A stretch of DNA of 64,000 nucleotides, from the NCBI GenBank assembly GCA_027924645.1, contig BSBN01001483.1, forward strand, positions 1,736,001-1,800,000, given 5' to 3'. Shown here piece by piece: positions 21,496 to 32,502 of the stretch. Below the pieces are notes generated by a model. It was given only the letters and a program-made list of their open reading frames with translations, made no database searches and was not told the DNA's origin. The position numbers and the translations under genes were made by a program. Position 1 is the first letter of the stretch. The number at the start of each line of letters is the position of its first letter. Source of the DNA: Cunninghamia lanceolata (Eukaryota > Streptophyta > Pinopsida > Cupressales > Cupressaceae).

Positions 21496-22620
21496 TGTTG
21501 GCAAGAGACACTATGTGGCTTCATGAGTGTTGTCATTGAAGGCAACAAAGTCTATCCCACACATCTGCAGTACATAGTATGCCTATACCGGAAGTCAGAT
21601 TGAAGATTGTTTTGGTCCAGTGAACAAGAACAAAGTATGCAACAAGGTCTGACAATCAGGTCTAGATCTCTCAGATGGTGTAACTCAACAAGTTGTGGAC
21701 TTGGACAAGTCAAGAGGAGTATCATGACTACTATAATCTAGAGATTTATCCTCTACTAATAAAACATGAAAAAGATATGAGCATTTGAGTTTTGGATTTC
21801 AGACAGGCAGAGTAGACAGAGAAAGAACTGACTGACAGAGTATCAGACTTCAATCCAAATGAATAATTGATGTTGATAAAGTAATTTGAGGGATCATACA
21901 TTGTTGGCCAACATGATTGATGTCTTTAATGCCTATGTTTTTGATATGCATCACAAATCAAGCATGGATGTAGTCGACAGATCAGTAATTTGTAAATATC
22001 TTGATTATTCTAGTTGCCGACTAGAAAGTTGTTGAAATACTTGATGCAGATATATATACTAGATGGATTCCAGTATGTAGGAGTGTGTGTATAGATGTGA
22101 TGAAATAAAGTGTGAAGAAAAGTAGAGTCAAGTGTGGAAGTAGCAATACAAGGCTGGTATGTGACAGAGCAACAACACTAGAGCAAAGGAAGAATGAAGT
22201 GCATCAGATCAGTATATTGTGCCTAACCGGAACTGAAATCTATCATTTGTAGATGCCTCTTATCAGTTCAAACACCTGATTACCTTCTGTAAGTTCTATA
22301 GACAGTGAGTCTCTTGTAGGCAATGTGCCTCTTGTGAGTAGTGTGCTCGGGCAGTGAGCCCTAATTGGCAAGTGCCATTTTGTACTTATTCTTTTAATAG
22401 AGAATACAATCTTGGGTTAGTCACCCCGTGGTTTTTCCCTTATTAGGGTTTTTCACATAAAAAACTTTGTGTTTTGTGTGATGATTTTATTTCTATTCTT
22501 ATGATCATATATGCTTATATGTTTTGATACTGCACTAATTATTAAAGGAAAAAAGAAAGTTAAGATATTTGAGATAACTAATTCAACCCCCCCTCTTAGT
22601 TATCTACCTTGTTTCCAACA
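21496..22620 (+). repeat. E2 3' LTR
   Basis: 1,125 bp, TGTTGG...CCAACA, followed by the CTCTT duplication. It matches the 5' LTR along its full length. Confidence 0.92.
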
Positions 22621-22953
22621 CTCTTTTCTCTTCTATGCTTTACACTTGTTCACACAACTTTCTCTTGCATTATTTCTTTGTTGATTAGTCTATAATACGA
22701 TTCCTCTTAAGATTAATGCTTCTCCTTCTTTCAGTTTCTCTATTATACTCAATGATTCAAAAGGTTCTTCTTCCTCTACATAAACTAACTCTCTATCATT
22801 CTCTTCTGATTCTTCTGTCAAACTTAGTGATTCCAAGGGTTCTTCTTCTTCTGTACAAATCATCTCTGTATCAATAGGCTTTTCATCCTTTGCACAAACT
22901 ATCTCTGAATTACTTACTGCTTCTCCTTTATTAGTTTCTTTGGTTACAGGTTC
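22621..22953 (-). other. E3 internal sequence downstream of its Gag
   Basis: Pyrimidine-rich on the plus strand, with a roughly 60-bp imperfect repeat built around GATTC(A/C)AA(A/G)GGTTCTTCTTC (near 22750 and 22830). On the minus strand it may be the Glu/Ser-rich C-terminal part of the E3 protein, but no long frame survives. Confidence 0.4.
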
Positions 22954-24116
22954 TTAATGACTTTCCTTGCTTGATTCTTTTCTCCTCCAAACCTTAAAAT
23001 AGGTTCTTCTTGCAAATCCTTTTACATTCCCTTGGTGTCTTTTACTGTGATAAAAATTATGACTCCTATCACTTCTCCCTCTGTAGTTTGAATTACTATC
23101 CTTGTTCTGCTCCGCATAAGGTCTTCTTTCCCTGCATCCTAATCCAACATATGAATACTTCAGTCTATATCTCCCTCTGAACATACCAATAACATTGAAC
23201 TCCATTCCTATCCATCAATCCATCCATAATCTTTCTAAATGCAACCTGCCATAGGCTTTCTCCTCTTCATCTTGTTCCAACACAACTTTTCAGAATGGTT
23301 CCTCAATCCACAGATTCCACAAGGGTATATATCCCAACAAGATTCCTTTTCATGTCCACAGTGCCTATTATAATGTAAACAATACATACCTTTTCTACTT
23401 TGACTTGATTTGTTAAAGTTTGCCATAACATCCTTAGCTCTGTCATATCCAATCCCTTCACTTCTTGATCTGATTACTGGTTCAATAGGTTCTATAATTC
23501 CTTGCTACTACTTTCCCAATCCTTTTCCTTCATACCCCATTCTCTGCATAATCTTGAAACTGATACCATCACCAACAATTCTAGGTTTAGTCACACTGCT
23601 ACTTTCATCTGCACCTTCTAAAGTAACTTCTGCAATGTCACACAAATCATTAATATCACAGGAAACATCACAAAATTCAGGTTTAGATCTCAAACTTTCA
23701 TTCTCTTCTTTCCATGCTACAAGTGACTGCTCTAACTAATATTTCTACTCTATTAATTTTGATATTTCACCTTTCTGCAAACTATTCTCCTTCTTCAATT
23801 CTTTCAAAATGTCTTCTAGATCTCTGTTCCTCTGTTCAACCTTATAAAACAACTTAAATCCTTCTTCTAGTTCTGCAAGTTTCTTTTCAACATCCTCAAA
23901 CAATTTCAACTCTACTTTTAGGTCTTTATTTCTACTCTTTACATCTTTCAATTCTTCTTTAAGGGCATCAAACTTGTCCTCTCCTAGATCTTTCATCTTC
24001 TCCAACAATTTTGCATTATACTTCTTGATTTTGCACAATTCCTCTTCCAAAATATCTTTTTCACATATTAGGGTGTCATTTTCTTTCTTCATCCTTTTTC
24101 CAACTTTCCCCATCAA
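22954..24116 (-). pseudogene. E3 Gag-like protein: coiled coil, G-patch, zinc knuckles
   Basis: Three minus-strand pieces (24116-23745, 23693-23508, 23426-23235) share one frame and are separated by stops; a further basic Arg/Gly/Tyr-rich piece (23205-22954) is in another frame. In order they give a charged coiled coil of about 120 residues, a G-patch core MQRMGYEGKGLGK (about 23510), and two zinc-knuckle-like units, the second a perfect CX2CX4HX4C (CGICGLRNHSEKLC). The start is about 145 bp from the primer site. It is the only protein in E3. The combination suggests an RNA-binding Gag that relies on another element for enzymes; this is inference. Confidence 0.65.
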
Positions 24117-24262
24117 AACAAGTTAGACAAAAGCAACTGAAAACAAAAGCTTACCTGTATCTTTCTTTCCTTGATCTTTCTTTTGCAACGATTCTTCTTC
24201 AGTCTAGGGTTTTGCACTTCTTCCAACAGATTCACAACTAGCCTAACAGATTCAAAACTTAT

Positions 24263-24273
24263 CTCTGATACCA
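24263..24273 (-). promoter_or_regulatory. E3 primer-binding site (Met-type)
   Basis: The minus strand reads TGGTATCAGAG two bases after the LTR end CTGCATCA, the same tRNA class as E1 and E2. It shows that 24276-25209 is the 5' LTR. Confidence 0.85.
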
Positions 24274-24275
24274 CT

Positions 24276-25209
24276 TGATGCAGTCAAGGTAGGAAGGTCC
24301 AGTGAGGGACTGTCCAACCTTGCAGCCTAGTCAACTAACACCATGATCATAATGGATATGCAATAGAAACTAATAGCTAAAAAATAGAAAGATAAAATAT
24401 ATTCACGAATACATAACACAAGATATATCTTAGGAAAATCCTAACAGGGAAAATCCCAGCCTTCAAAACTCATCCTTCATGTATTATAACTTTAAATTGA
24501 ATTACACATGCCTCAAGGGCTTTACAAATGCTAGGCCATAGCCTAGGGATTACAAATAATTCATACAACAACATTACTTCATGATTCCTTCTCCTCGATC
24601 CTCCGCTTTGCAACTTATTCCATTCTTTGCTCTGCACTCTACTTCACTTCTGCTTCTTCTTCAGATCAAACACTTATGAAATTGCTTCATGTCTTCGCAT
24701 AATCATTCATTTCGTCACTCCCCTCTACTTTGTAATGAATCATTATCCTTCATTTATATCCTCTGTAAGCCTTCGAATCATCATCAGGTCAACCTAATTG
24801 CAACGACTAGTAAGAAACTTGTACACAAAATAGGTTGGGCCTAAACATAAGGCACTACTCCATATATGCATAGAAATTCGTGCGAATCTCACTGAAGGTC
24901 AGCCAGGTCCTAAACTTCATCAAACAATGCTCCTTTTTTCTCCGCAAGTCATGGATTTGCTCCGCATGCTGATTTAGACTCCATTGAACATAGTCGGCTA
25001 TGTTATGCAAAAATTGTCAATCTTCTGATAACAATCTCTCTGGAATCAAAGACAAATGATCTAAATTCTTTATATGTTGTAACTGAATATGTCTATATGT
25101 TAATTCCAACTCCTTAGCCTCTCATACTCAAATGTGATAGAATGTGGTATCTCCCAATTCATTGTCAACTATCTCAGCTGTCTTGAATTCTTCTGGATGC
25201 TCCTGCATC
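24276..25209 (-). repeat. E3 right LTR (5' LTR), full-length copy
   Basis: 934 bp matching 6105-7034. Its outer end reads CTGCATCC where TSD-bearing CTGCATCA is expected, and no target duplication follows. A 16-base phrase from 25169-25184 is repeated at 25210-25225, at the junction with the foreign segment. Confidence 0.82.
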
Positions 25210-26403
25210 CTATCTCAGCTGTCTTTTGCATGCATTTAGAACATCTTACATCATAATTTGGCATCCTGATGGAATAAACCCTAGGTATCATGACAAATTG
25301 GACGTAGGGGGACCCCTTGAGCTCAACCTTGCCCAAAATAGGGGGGAGGACTTGTGCGCCTGCACCCTAGTCCTGCCCTATTTTGGGTCAGGCCCAAATT
25401 TTAAGTGTCGATTTATGACCGTTATTTGGTCCATAGGTCGACACATTAAGTTTGAATTTATGAAATCTTGGTGGGAGTGCTTGTAGTTGCATATAAAAGT
25501 ATTTTTAGGCATTCATTTAGAAACTAGATGGCAATTGTGAACTTGATGCATTCCTAAGGTGATTCAAGACTTTCATTGTGTTGCAAGAGCAGATTTGTGT
25601 TGTCTATGTGTTTGTGTTTGTAGATTTGAGCATCCATTTCCTCATGGAATGAAGAGCATCTTCTTCCCGTGAGAACTTCACTACAAGGTGACATCATATT
25701 GTGTTTTCAATCATTATTTCATTTGGATTTTGCCTCTGCCTCACAAGGGCATGCACTCTCTATCTGATAACGGTGTTCAGAGACTTAAGTGTCCTCCAAG
25801 GCTTGATTGAGGCAAGCCTCTAAACACCACAACCCCTTCCCAAAGTTTTCATGGTTGCAGGTTACTGGTTAAGGAGCTAGATAAAGTGAAGTTGCAGGAA
25901 GACATCTTGGAGTGTCAGAATTGTAGAACAGAAGGAAAAAGAGCACCCTGGACTTGGGCGCCCACTCAGTCCTCAAAGTTCCGTGACGGGAAAATCTCTA
26001 GTACAACAGATATAGGTTATAGATCTTGTTTCTAGATCTCGGCAAAAAGCAGGGCCTTGGACTTGGGCACCCGCTCCTTTGTCCCTGACTTTTCCACCTT
26101 AGAACCTTGAAAATAGGTACTTTGTGATTTATTATTTTACATTTCTTTACAAGAGAATTTTCCATAATTCATTAGTTTGCTTCTGTATTTGCATAATTAG
26201 GGTTTTGATGGTTAATTGGAGATAAGAGAAGAAAAATTGATAATCAAATACCCTAATCCAAGCTTCCCTACATTCGTAAGTGACCAAGGACTTGATAGTG
26301 CTCTACCACTTGATCTGAGGATCCTTGAATGTATTTGGGTGAAAGGAGGATTCAAACAACTAAAACATAAAACATTAAACAATCCAAATTCTACCCTTTA
26401 CAA
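25210..26403. other. Foreign segment inside the E3 right LTR
   Basis: About 1.2 kb of unrelated sequence between the complete E3 LTR and a second copy of the LTR end. It opens with a 16-base repeat of LTR sequence, includes two similar phrases around GGACTTGGGC(G/A)CCC (near 25950 and 26057), and contains an 86-codon plus-strand frame (25226-25486) without recognisable motif. It lacks clear TG...CA ends or a 5-bp duplication. It may be a fragment of another LTR element acquired by template switching or recombination. Confidence 0.5.
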
Positions 26404-26639
26404 GGCTCCATTAAACATAGTTAGCTTTGTTATACAAAAATAATCAATCTTCTGATAATGATATCTCTCTGGAATCAAAGCCAAATGATTTGAATTCTTG
26501 ATATGTTGTAATTGACTATGTCTAGATGTTAATTCCAAATCCGCAGTCTCTCATACTCAAATGTAGTAAAATGCAGTATCTCCCAATTCACTGTCAACTG
26601 TCTCAGCTATCTTGAATTCTTCCGGATGCTCCTGCATCA
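26404..26639 (-). repeat. Second copy of the E3 LTR terminal 236 bp
   Basis: From CTCCATT(A/G)AACATAG on, this matches the last part of both E3 LTRs and ends CTGCATCA, directly followed by the CTTGG duplication. It is thus the true outer edge of E3. Confidence 0.8.
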
Positions 26640-28838
26640 CTTGGGGTATATATCCAAGGCTATATGATCGTTTAGGGATCTTGACATGGATGGGCTCCAA
26701 AATACCTTGTTCATGAAGGCTTAAGCCTTTACCTTGATAGTTCATGTTTTGGAGTATGCAATGGACAATGGGACTATGTGTGTTTTGGACACTAGACTTG
26801 AGCTCATTATTAGATGGAGAAGGTGTGGTGGTAGACAATGGTTATTGCTCTCTTAGGGAAGAACATTCATGAATGAAGGAAGTAAGACCATGTGGATAGG
26901 TTGATGGATTTGAAATGGGATCAATATGATATGGTGAAAGAACAATAGGATCTTGATTATCATTATGCTTATTAAGATCCAATGTATTTGTTTGATCATC
27001 TATGTGCTTGTGGGGACCAAGCATCTCATCAAGGGAAGTGGATGTTGTGTGATGATGGATAGGACTAGGTGGAGAATGGATAGGAGTGGTGGAGGTTTCT
27101 TGGTCATGGATAATATTGGGACCATGAGTGGAAGGGGTGACAAGCTCTTGATCTTGGGTAATTTGGTTTGGAGGAGTGTGGATAATTTGATCTTGAAGTG
27201 GGGAGGAGCAAGGTTGATCATGCTTTGGATTTGACTCTTGATATAAATCTTGAGTTTGAATAGGAATGGAGGTTTCTTGGATAGGTTCTATGTATGGTGG
27301 GGAATGAGTTGACCTTATGGTAGGTGGTTCTTAAAGAACATTTGAAGGTTCTTGGATAGTTTGTGGACTACAAGATGGGATTGGAGAAATAGGCATGACA
27401 TTTGAAGGTTCTTGGATAGTTTCAAGTATAGGGATTTGATGGCATGAGGGTGGTGGTTGATTCCTTGTTAGTATCCAATGTATCACATCCTTCATTAGTA
27501 TATGGGTGGATGCAAAATATAATGGATGGATAATGAAGGTGGAATTTGTAGGATTATGATTGGGATTAGGTGTGATAGGAGTAGAATTAGAATTGGGGTT
27601 ATGGACAAGAAGATTGGATATAACAGGATTGGGATTTGGATTAGGTGGAGGGATGATAGGATCAAGACTTGGATTGGGCTTAGGTGGATGGATAATAGGA
27701 TTGGACTTAGGTGGAAGATTTGATGGTTTAGACTTTAAGTGCATTGGGGATTGACTTAATGGATTAGGATTTGGAAGGTTGTAAGGATTATATAATGGAC
27801 ACTCCATAGGGATGGATGGATGAGGGGGACTAGTAGATGGATTGGTGTATGATTCCAAACATGAGGTGGTATTTTCCTTGTCAAAGGTAGCATTAAGATG
27901 GCTTAAGGATTCTTGATCTTGGTGTGAGGAGTGACTAGTACTAGCATGTTCATGATGTGAAGGATTTTGAGATGGATATTGTTGAATATTCATGAGATTA
28001 GTTCATGTGGAGGGACTAGGTTGGCATGATGATGGGGGTGATTCATGAGATTGGGATGTTGAGAGAAAACGTACTATAGGGAGATGACCATATTGTTTTT
28101 GAATTTGTGCTTTAACAAGGGGAGGCCATTTCTCATTATCATGTTCTATTTTTTGAAGTTTTGCATCTCATTGAGAATCAGATGTTGGTGGAGGATTAGA
28201 GGATGGGAAGGATAATGTAGGGCTTGCATAAGCTAGGTTTGTGTCTCCCTTATCAAAAGTACCATAAGGACTCAAAGGCACTTATCTTGTTGCAAAGGGT
28301 AGTTTAGGCTTGCATGTTCTTGTTGTGAAGTGAATTGATATGGATGTTGGAAAGAAGTGGGATAATTTGATGTAGAATTGACATGATATGTAGATGGACT
28401 AGGTTGGTATGATGATCAAGGTGACAAATAGGATTGAGGTGGCATTTGTTGATGTTGAGGTTGTGATTGTTGAATTTCAGATTGGTGAATGGATATGAAT
28501 TGTTGGATTTTGACTAGGAATTTTTGTATTTGTGGTGATTGGTTTTGTTTAAGTGGTTGGATGATGTCTTGTAGTTGTTGTATGGTTTGTTGGTCTAGGG
28601 GTTGTGGCATTTGGTGAAGTGTTTGGATGATGGATTCTAGTTGTGGTGCTAGGATCTTATTCTCTAGTGTTGGCATGGAGTTACACATGTGCTTACATAT
28701 TTGTATTTCGGCTTGTTCCTCAAGGTATGCATTAGGGTCTACAAGGTTCTCATGGTCATTCGATCTAAGAGCAGGGTCCCATCGAAGTATGAGTTTAGGT
28801 TTTGGACTTGACTTAGGCTTGTTAATGATCACCACCAT
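26640..28838 (-). pseudogene. E0 right half: Gln/Pro-rich polyprotein remnant with G-patch-like segment
   Basis: Minus-strand frames at 28838-28416, 27993-27331 and 26838-26557 remain. The first is Gln-rich and helical; the middle is Pro/Asn/Ser-rich low complexity; the last holds LQNMNYQGKGLSLHEQGI, closely resembling the G-patch region of E4 (VKNMGYKGQGGIGLHEQGI) that lies between protease and RT. No capsid, protease or RT motif is visible, so E0 seems to have lost them. The frame reads into E3 at 26639, and the interrupted coding sequence would resume at 6104. Confidence 0.45.
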
Positions 28839-29465
28839 TTTGACAAGTGATGGACTAGAATGATGATGTGGAATGATTAAGGTATGGTGAAAACTTAAAA
28901 TGCTTAGGGGTGAGGTGGCTAAGGAGGGTGATTAGGATGATTAGGATAGAGGAATGATGACTAGGATATATGGATGAATGAGATTGGATGATTGAATAAG
29001 TGACTAGGATTATGGTGATTGGATGATGTGGAATGATTAGAATATGATTAGGATGACTTGGCTTAAAATGGATGTGATGACAAGGATGTTTAGAATGATG
29101 TGTTTATGTGTTTATGTTGATAGCTTGACTTTGGCAATTTCAAACAAAAGATATCACATGTACATGCATGAGTCACACACACAAGACACAATATCAAGTT
29201 TAACTTTGAAAATTGAATAATATTAGCCAAGTGGGTGTGGCCAAACAAGTCTTAGGCCTCTACAACAAAGGTTCGTAGTGAGGGAACTCGTAAGAACACC
29301 ATGACATAGTAGCAATGGGAGACTGAAATCTCTAACCTGCATCCAGAATCACCCAGGACCACAAGGCCCACACCCTATGGTACAAGTGGATTGAGCTCAC
29401 CTTTTAATTTTTGCCCCTTTATATAGCCCGTTAGAGATATGTGCTTGTGGTCGAACCCTGGGGTG
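28839..29465 (-). other. E0 5' region, possible promoter
   Basis: AT-rich noncoding DNA. The minus strand carries a good TATA-like GCTATATAAAGG (about 29415-29427), which could belong to the E0 5' LTR. I could not find a primer site or LTR end, so the right limit of E0 is unknown. It is interrupted at 29470 by E4. Confidence 0.35.
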
Positions 29466-29470
29466 AACTC
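29466..29470. repeat. Target-site duplication of E4 (AACTC), left copy
   Basis: AACTC precedes the E4 5' LTR and recurs at 48557-48561 after its 3' LTR, proving that the 19-kb segment inserted as a unit. Confidence 0.92.
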
Positions 29471-30547
29471 TGTAGACACCTAAAAATGTCTTTTACCATC
29501 AAACCGACTCCCAACATCCCTAAATATACCAATTTCCCTTCTAACCAATTAATTAAATTTTTATTTAATTAATTATCCCTTCATCACCTAATTTTACATC
29601 ATTTTATCCCTAATTCTATTAATTCAATAGTTCAAACCTTAGCCAATTGATTAAATAAATATGCAATATTTATTTGGCCAATTTCCCCCTCCTCACTAAA
29701 CCCAATTAAGTAGCTAAATCATGTTTAACTAATTAATTCAGCCTATTAATTGACCTATCCCTACCCTACGTAATTGAATAGCTATTATTTAATTGCCTAC
29801 CCTAAACTACCTCATCCTAACCTTATGATTAATTAGATACAACCTTATTTAATTAATCTTAAACCTCTCATTAAGATGGTCAAATCCAGCTTAACACCCT
29901 TCCCCACATCCTCCAAATAAAAAATTGGAATATATCCACATAAGTCAATTTTTTATTAAAATATATCCCACATCACAATTAATTCCTCTTACAACCCCTT
30001 ACCCATGCCATGCCTCATTTATCTCCACTTATCCCCAAATAAATTTTTAATTCATTTACCATTCCCCATATGAATTTTTAATTCATACATATTCCATCTC
30101 ACCCAACCTCATTTAATTCACCCTTTTCCCAAAAATGAATAAAAGATTCACTTTTATTCCTAGCCCTCCATCCTCCAAGATGAAATCTAGGCCCTCCACA
30201 TCACTTTCATCCTCCACCATTGATCTTCCAAAACAATCTCCACCCTTGGATCAAAATCTCTCCAAAAAAATCTATAAATAGAACCTCTCCCAAGCCATTT
30301 GGGGATCCAATCTTCAAGTAGTGTTATCATGCCAAAATATCTAATGAGCTAGTTCTTGTGAGTTGTAATTAGAATAAGAGAATTTCATATTATATTCATC
30401 AACTAGGGTTTATCTAATCTAGGATCTCTTGGGTGCAAAGCTCTTCTTCCTTTGATGAGATTGGGTCTTCTTGTCTAGGTATAAACTCTTTGTTTTGTTA
30501 TGCATTTAGTTTATGTTTTTACCTTTGATTTGAATCACCTAATCACA
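29471..30547 (+). repeat. E4 5' LTR
   Basis: 1,077 bp, TGTAGACACC...AATCACA. U3 is rich in AT palindromes: 29547-29574 forms a perfect 12-bp stem with a TTTT loop, and 29653-29661 pairs with 29667-29675. The TATA box is at 30272-30281. The 3' LTR has a 13-bp stretch missing here. Confidence 0.93.
30272..30281 (+). promoter_or_regulatory. E4 LTR TATA box
   Basis: CTATAAATAG, a near-ideal plant TATA box, identical in the 3' LTR (48281-48290). Transcription of the genomic RNA is expected to start about 30 bp downstream, near 30305. Confidence 0.75.
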
Positions 30548-30548
30548 T

Positions 30549-30566
30549 TGGCATGCCCGGTGGGAC
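30549..30566 (+). promoter_or_regulatory. E4 primer-binding site
   Basis: TGGCATGCCCGGTGGGAC begins one base after the LTR end. It resembles the TGGCRCGCCCGGTGGGAC form seen in plant gypsy elements. I do not assign the tRNA with certainty. Confidence 0.65.
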
Positions 30567-30627
30567 CCACAAGGTCCATATCTAATCAAATTTTTGTGAG
30601 TTTTATGTTTTGAGATGTACTTTTGTA

Positions 30628-31345
30628 GGTGTAGCGCTATCTACCTCGCACAGTAGCGCTATCTTTGGCGCGTTTTGGCGCTATCTACTATTTTAGCACC
30701 ATTTTGCAGAGCATTTTCTCTTCTAATTTTCACTCACAAGTCCGTCCAATCTTCTTTATCTTCCTACTATTTTCTATTTCATTTGCACTTTGTTTTTGCA
30801 AGAATATTGGACGAAGAGGGGGAGGTTATGCTGAAATTTTCCAAAAGACCAAAAATGTATTTTGGCTTTTATTTTGTCTTTCTTTCCATTCGGTAGACTA
30901 ACAAGACTAATAGGACCTCTTCTATTTGCAGTCTGACGCTCTATTTTGGTCAGGAAAACCTTTGTTTTACAGGACTAACATGTTAGGCTCGTATAGGCGC
31001 TATCAGAACCTAGATTGGCACTATTCGCAATTGTGACCAGACCCTTCCACTGCACACACAGTGGCACATTATTAGAGTCATATTAGCGCTATTATCTATT
31101 TTAGTGCTTTATGTATGTCATATTAGCGCTATTGTATGTCTCAGCGCCTTCTATATATAAGTGTAGCACTATCCTGTCTACTAGCGCATTCTGTATTATG
31201 TTTCAATGCCATTTTGTAAATTAGTGCTATCTGTCTATACATTAGCGCTATTTGTCTAGGTGTCAGGTTTCTAGGGGCATTTCTGTCAGTAGCACCATTA
31301 CAGTCTGCAGTGGTGCCATTAGGTCTCTGTTTTAGCACAATTTTA
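30628..31345 (+). repeat. E4 leader short-repeat cluster 1 (TAGCGCTAT family)
   Basis: About 19 dispersed copies of a 9-base motif, best form T(A/G)GCGCTAT, for example at 30633, 30653, 30677, 30996, 31085, 31125 and 31244. Others are CpG-decayed forms such as AGTGCTAT, AGCACTAT and AGCACCAT. Spacing is irregular (20-100 bp), so this is a dispersed-site cluster and not a tandem array. The same motif fills the PMD intron near the other end of E4. Confidence 0.8.
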
Positions 31346-31924
31346 GAGACTAACTTTGCATTCTGTGTAGGGACTGACAAGTTGTTTATAGGTCATCACC
31401 CTCATTTTGCAGACACTAACAAGTTTTTGTAGGGTGTTTATCTTTAGTTTAGCGAACACTTCTTTTGGGAATTAAAAAGAACCCTTGCATGTTATCTTAA
31501 ACAACATTTCAATTTGGTGCAATAAAAATTGATCAACAACCAGCAAACAAATCTTTGTGTGTGCCTTAGCTTAGAACAACATTTGAATTTGGTGCTCTAA
31601 AATTCACAAGTGTTTGCCAACAACTCTACAAAACATTTCAATTTTGGGCTTTAAAAAGAACCACAAAGTACATCAATAAACTCATTGGATTAAAAAGAAC
31701 AACAATCTGCATTCTTCACTCATATAAACAAGAAAACAAATCAAATTTGTGTGAAGTGTTTTTGTGATTATGTTTGTAGTGTGAAAAGTGTATGCTCTTC
31801 CCTCGCACCATTGGTGACCTTGGGAATCAAAAGCTTTTCACAACACTTGCATAAATCACCCCCAACATAATCCAAAGAACTAAAATGAACCATGTTTAGT
31901 GTGATGCAAGCACAAAGAATACGT
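31346..31924 (+). other. E4 leader, no gene supported
   Basis: Noncoding leader sequence between repeat cluster 1 and the conserved block. It contains several imperfect copies of AACA(A/T)TT(C/G)AATTT(G/T)G followed by AAAAATT or AAAAAGAA phrases (31500-31690). No open frame of note. Confidence 0.5.
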
Positions 31925-32502
31925 ATGCTCTCCCCTTGCATCTTTGTATGAACTTGGGGATCAAAAGTATTTTTTGTGGTTGTGTTGCTTTTGTTAATCC
32001 TTTAGAGACCCTGCCACCCCGCTTCGAAAGGTAGGAACAACCCAAGCGGCAACAAGCTAAAGCCAAGCTCTTTTGAGCCGCTATATAAATTAATGTGTTT
32101 GGGAAGAAAGTCACAAGAAACAGGTATTGTTGTGTCATACTGACAGCCAACCTCCCCCAAAACCCTCCAAGGCATAACCCTTGGAGGCTAGGAGACTCCA
32201 TAATAGAGAGTAGTGCTACCGCACAAATGGCCACCTGAACAAATGCACTTACTATGAACCTTTGTTTAGCAAGCCAAAAACCTTCTATTTGTTGACGCAG
32301 AAGGGAAACCTTTGAAGCGGCCCCAATTCATGCGGTTCTTAGTCGAGGTAGCAGGGATAATCCTAAGGTTTGGTGAGGGACAAGCCTTCGTGGAAACCCA
32401 GACTTTGGTATGCTTGAGAAGTGTGTGCAATTGTAAGGAGGAGCTGGTGGTACCAAGATCCTGGACCTACCCGCTTTGAATAGGTGCAGCTAGGAGATTC
32501 AA
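31925..32502 (+). ncRNA. Conserved 5' leader block with hairpin (E4)
   Basis: This noncoding block aligns with the reverse complement of 62230-62805 in E5 from ATGCTCTCCCC through GCTAAAGCCAAGC and GAAGCGGCCCC to ATTCAACAAATAC, although the rest of the leaders has diverged. It contains a perfect hairpin: CCTCCAAGG (32164-32172), loop CATAAC, CCTTGGAGG (32179-32187). No shared ORF explains the conservation. Its position between primer site and gag fits a packaging, dimerisation or translation signal in the genomic RNA, which is inference. Confidence 0.6.

Larger units (their letters stand above)
15036..22620 (+). mobile_element. E2: pol-less Sirevirus-like element with Gag and ORF2 (copy B)
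   Basis: LTRs lie at 15036-16156 and 21496-22620, with an intact CTCTT duplication, a Met-type primer site with one mismatch, a 394-codon Gag, an ORF2 homologous to E1's and a four-tract polypurine array. LTR ends form the inverted repeat TGTTGG...CCAACA. No pol domain is present. The LTRs differ from E1's by many substitutions, so E1 and E2 are separate subfamily members, not a duplication. Both sit in E3 in the same orientation, 292 bp apart. Confidence 0.9.
6105..26639 (-). mobile_element. E3: LTR element with Gag-like protein only, host of E1 and E2
   Basis: LTRs lie at 6105-7034 (3' LTR) and 24276-25209 (5' LTR, minus orientation), with a Met-type primer site at 24263-24273 and a CTTGG duplication outside. 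Without the nested E1 and E2, the internal sequence is only about 2.3 kb (22621-24275, 14739-15030 and 7035-7367). It encodes a coiled-coil, G-patch and zinc-knuckle protein and no pol. Its LTR ends form an 8-bp inverted repeat (TGATGCAG...CTGCATCA). The right LTR is abnormal: after the full copy come about 1.2 kb of foreign sequence and a second copy of the LTR end. No good polypurine tract is visible next to the left LTR. It is best seen as a non-autonomous element. Confidence 0.8.

Noticed and set aside
25226..25486. 86-codon ORF in the foreign segment
   Set aside because: No recognisable domain and a single copy; length is compatible with chance.
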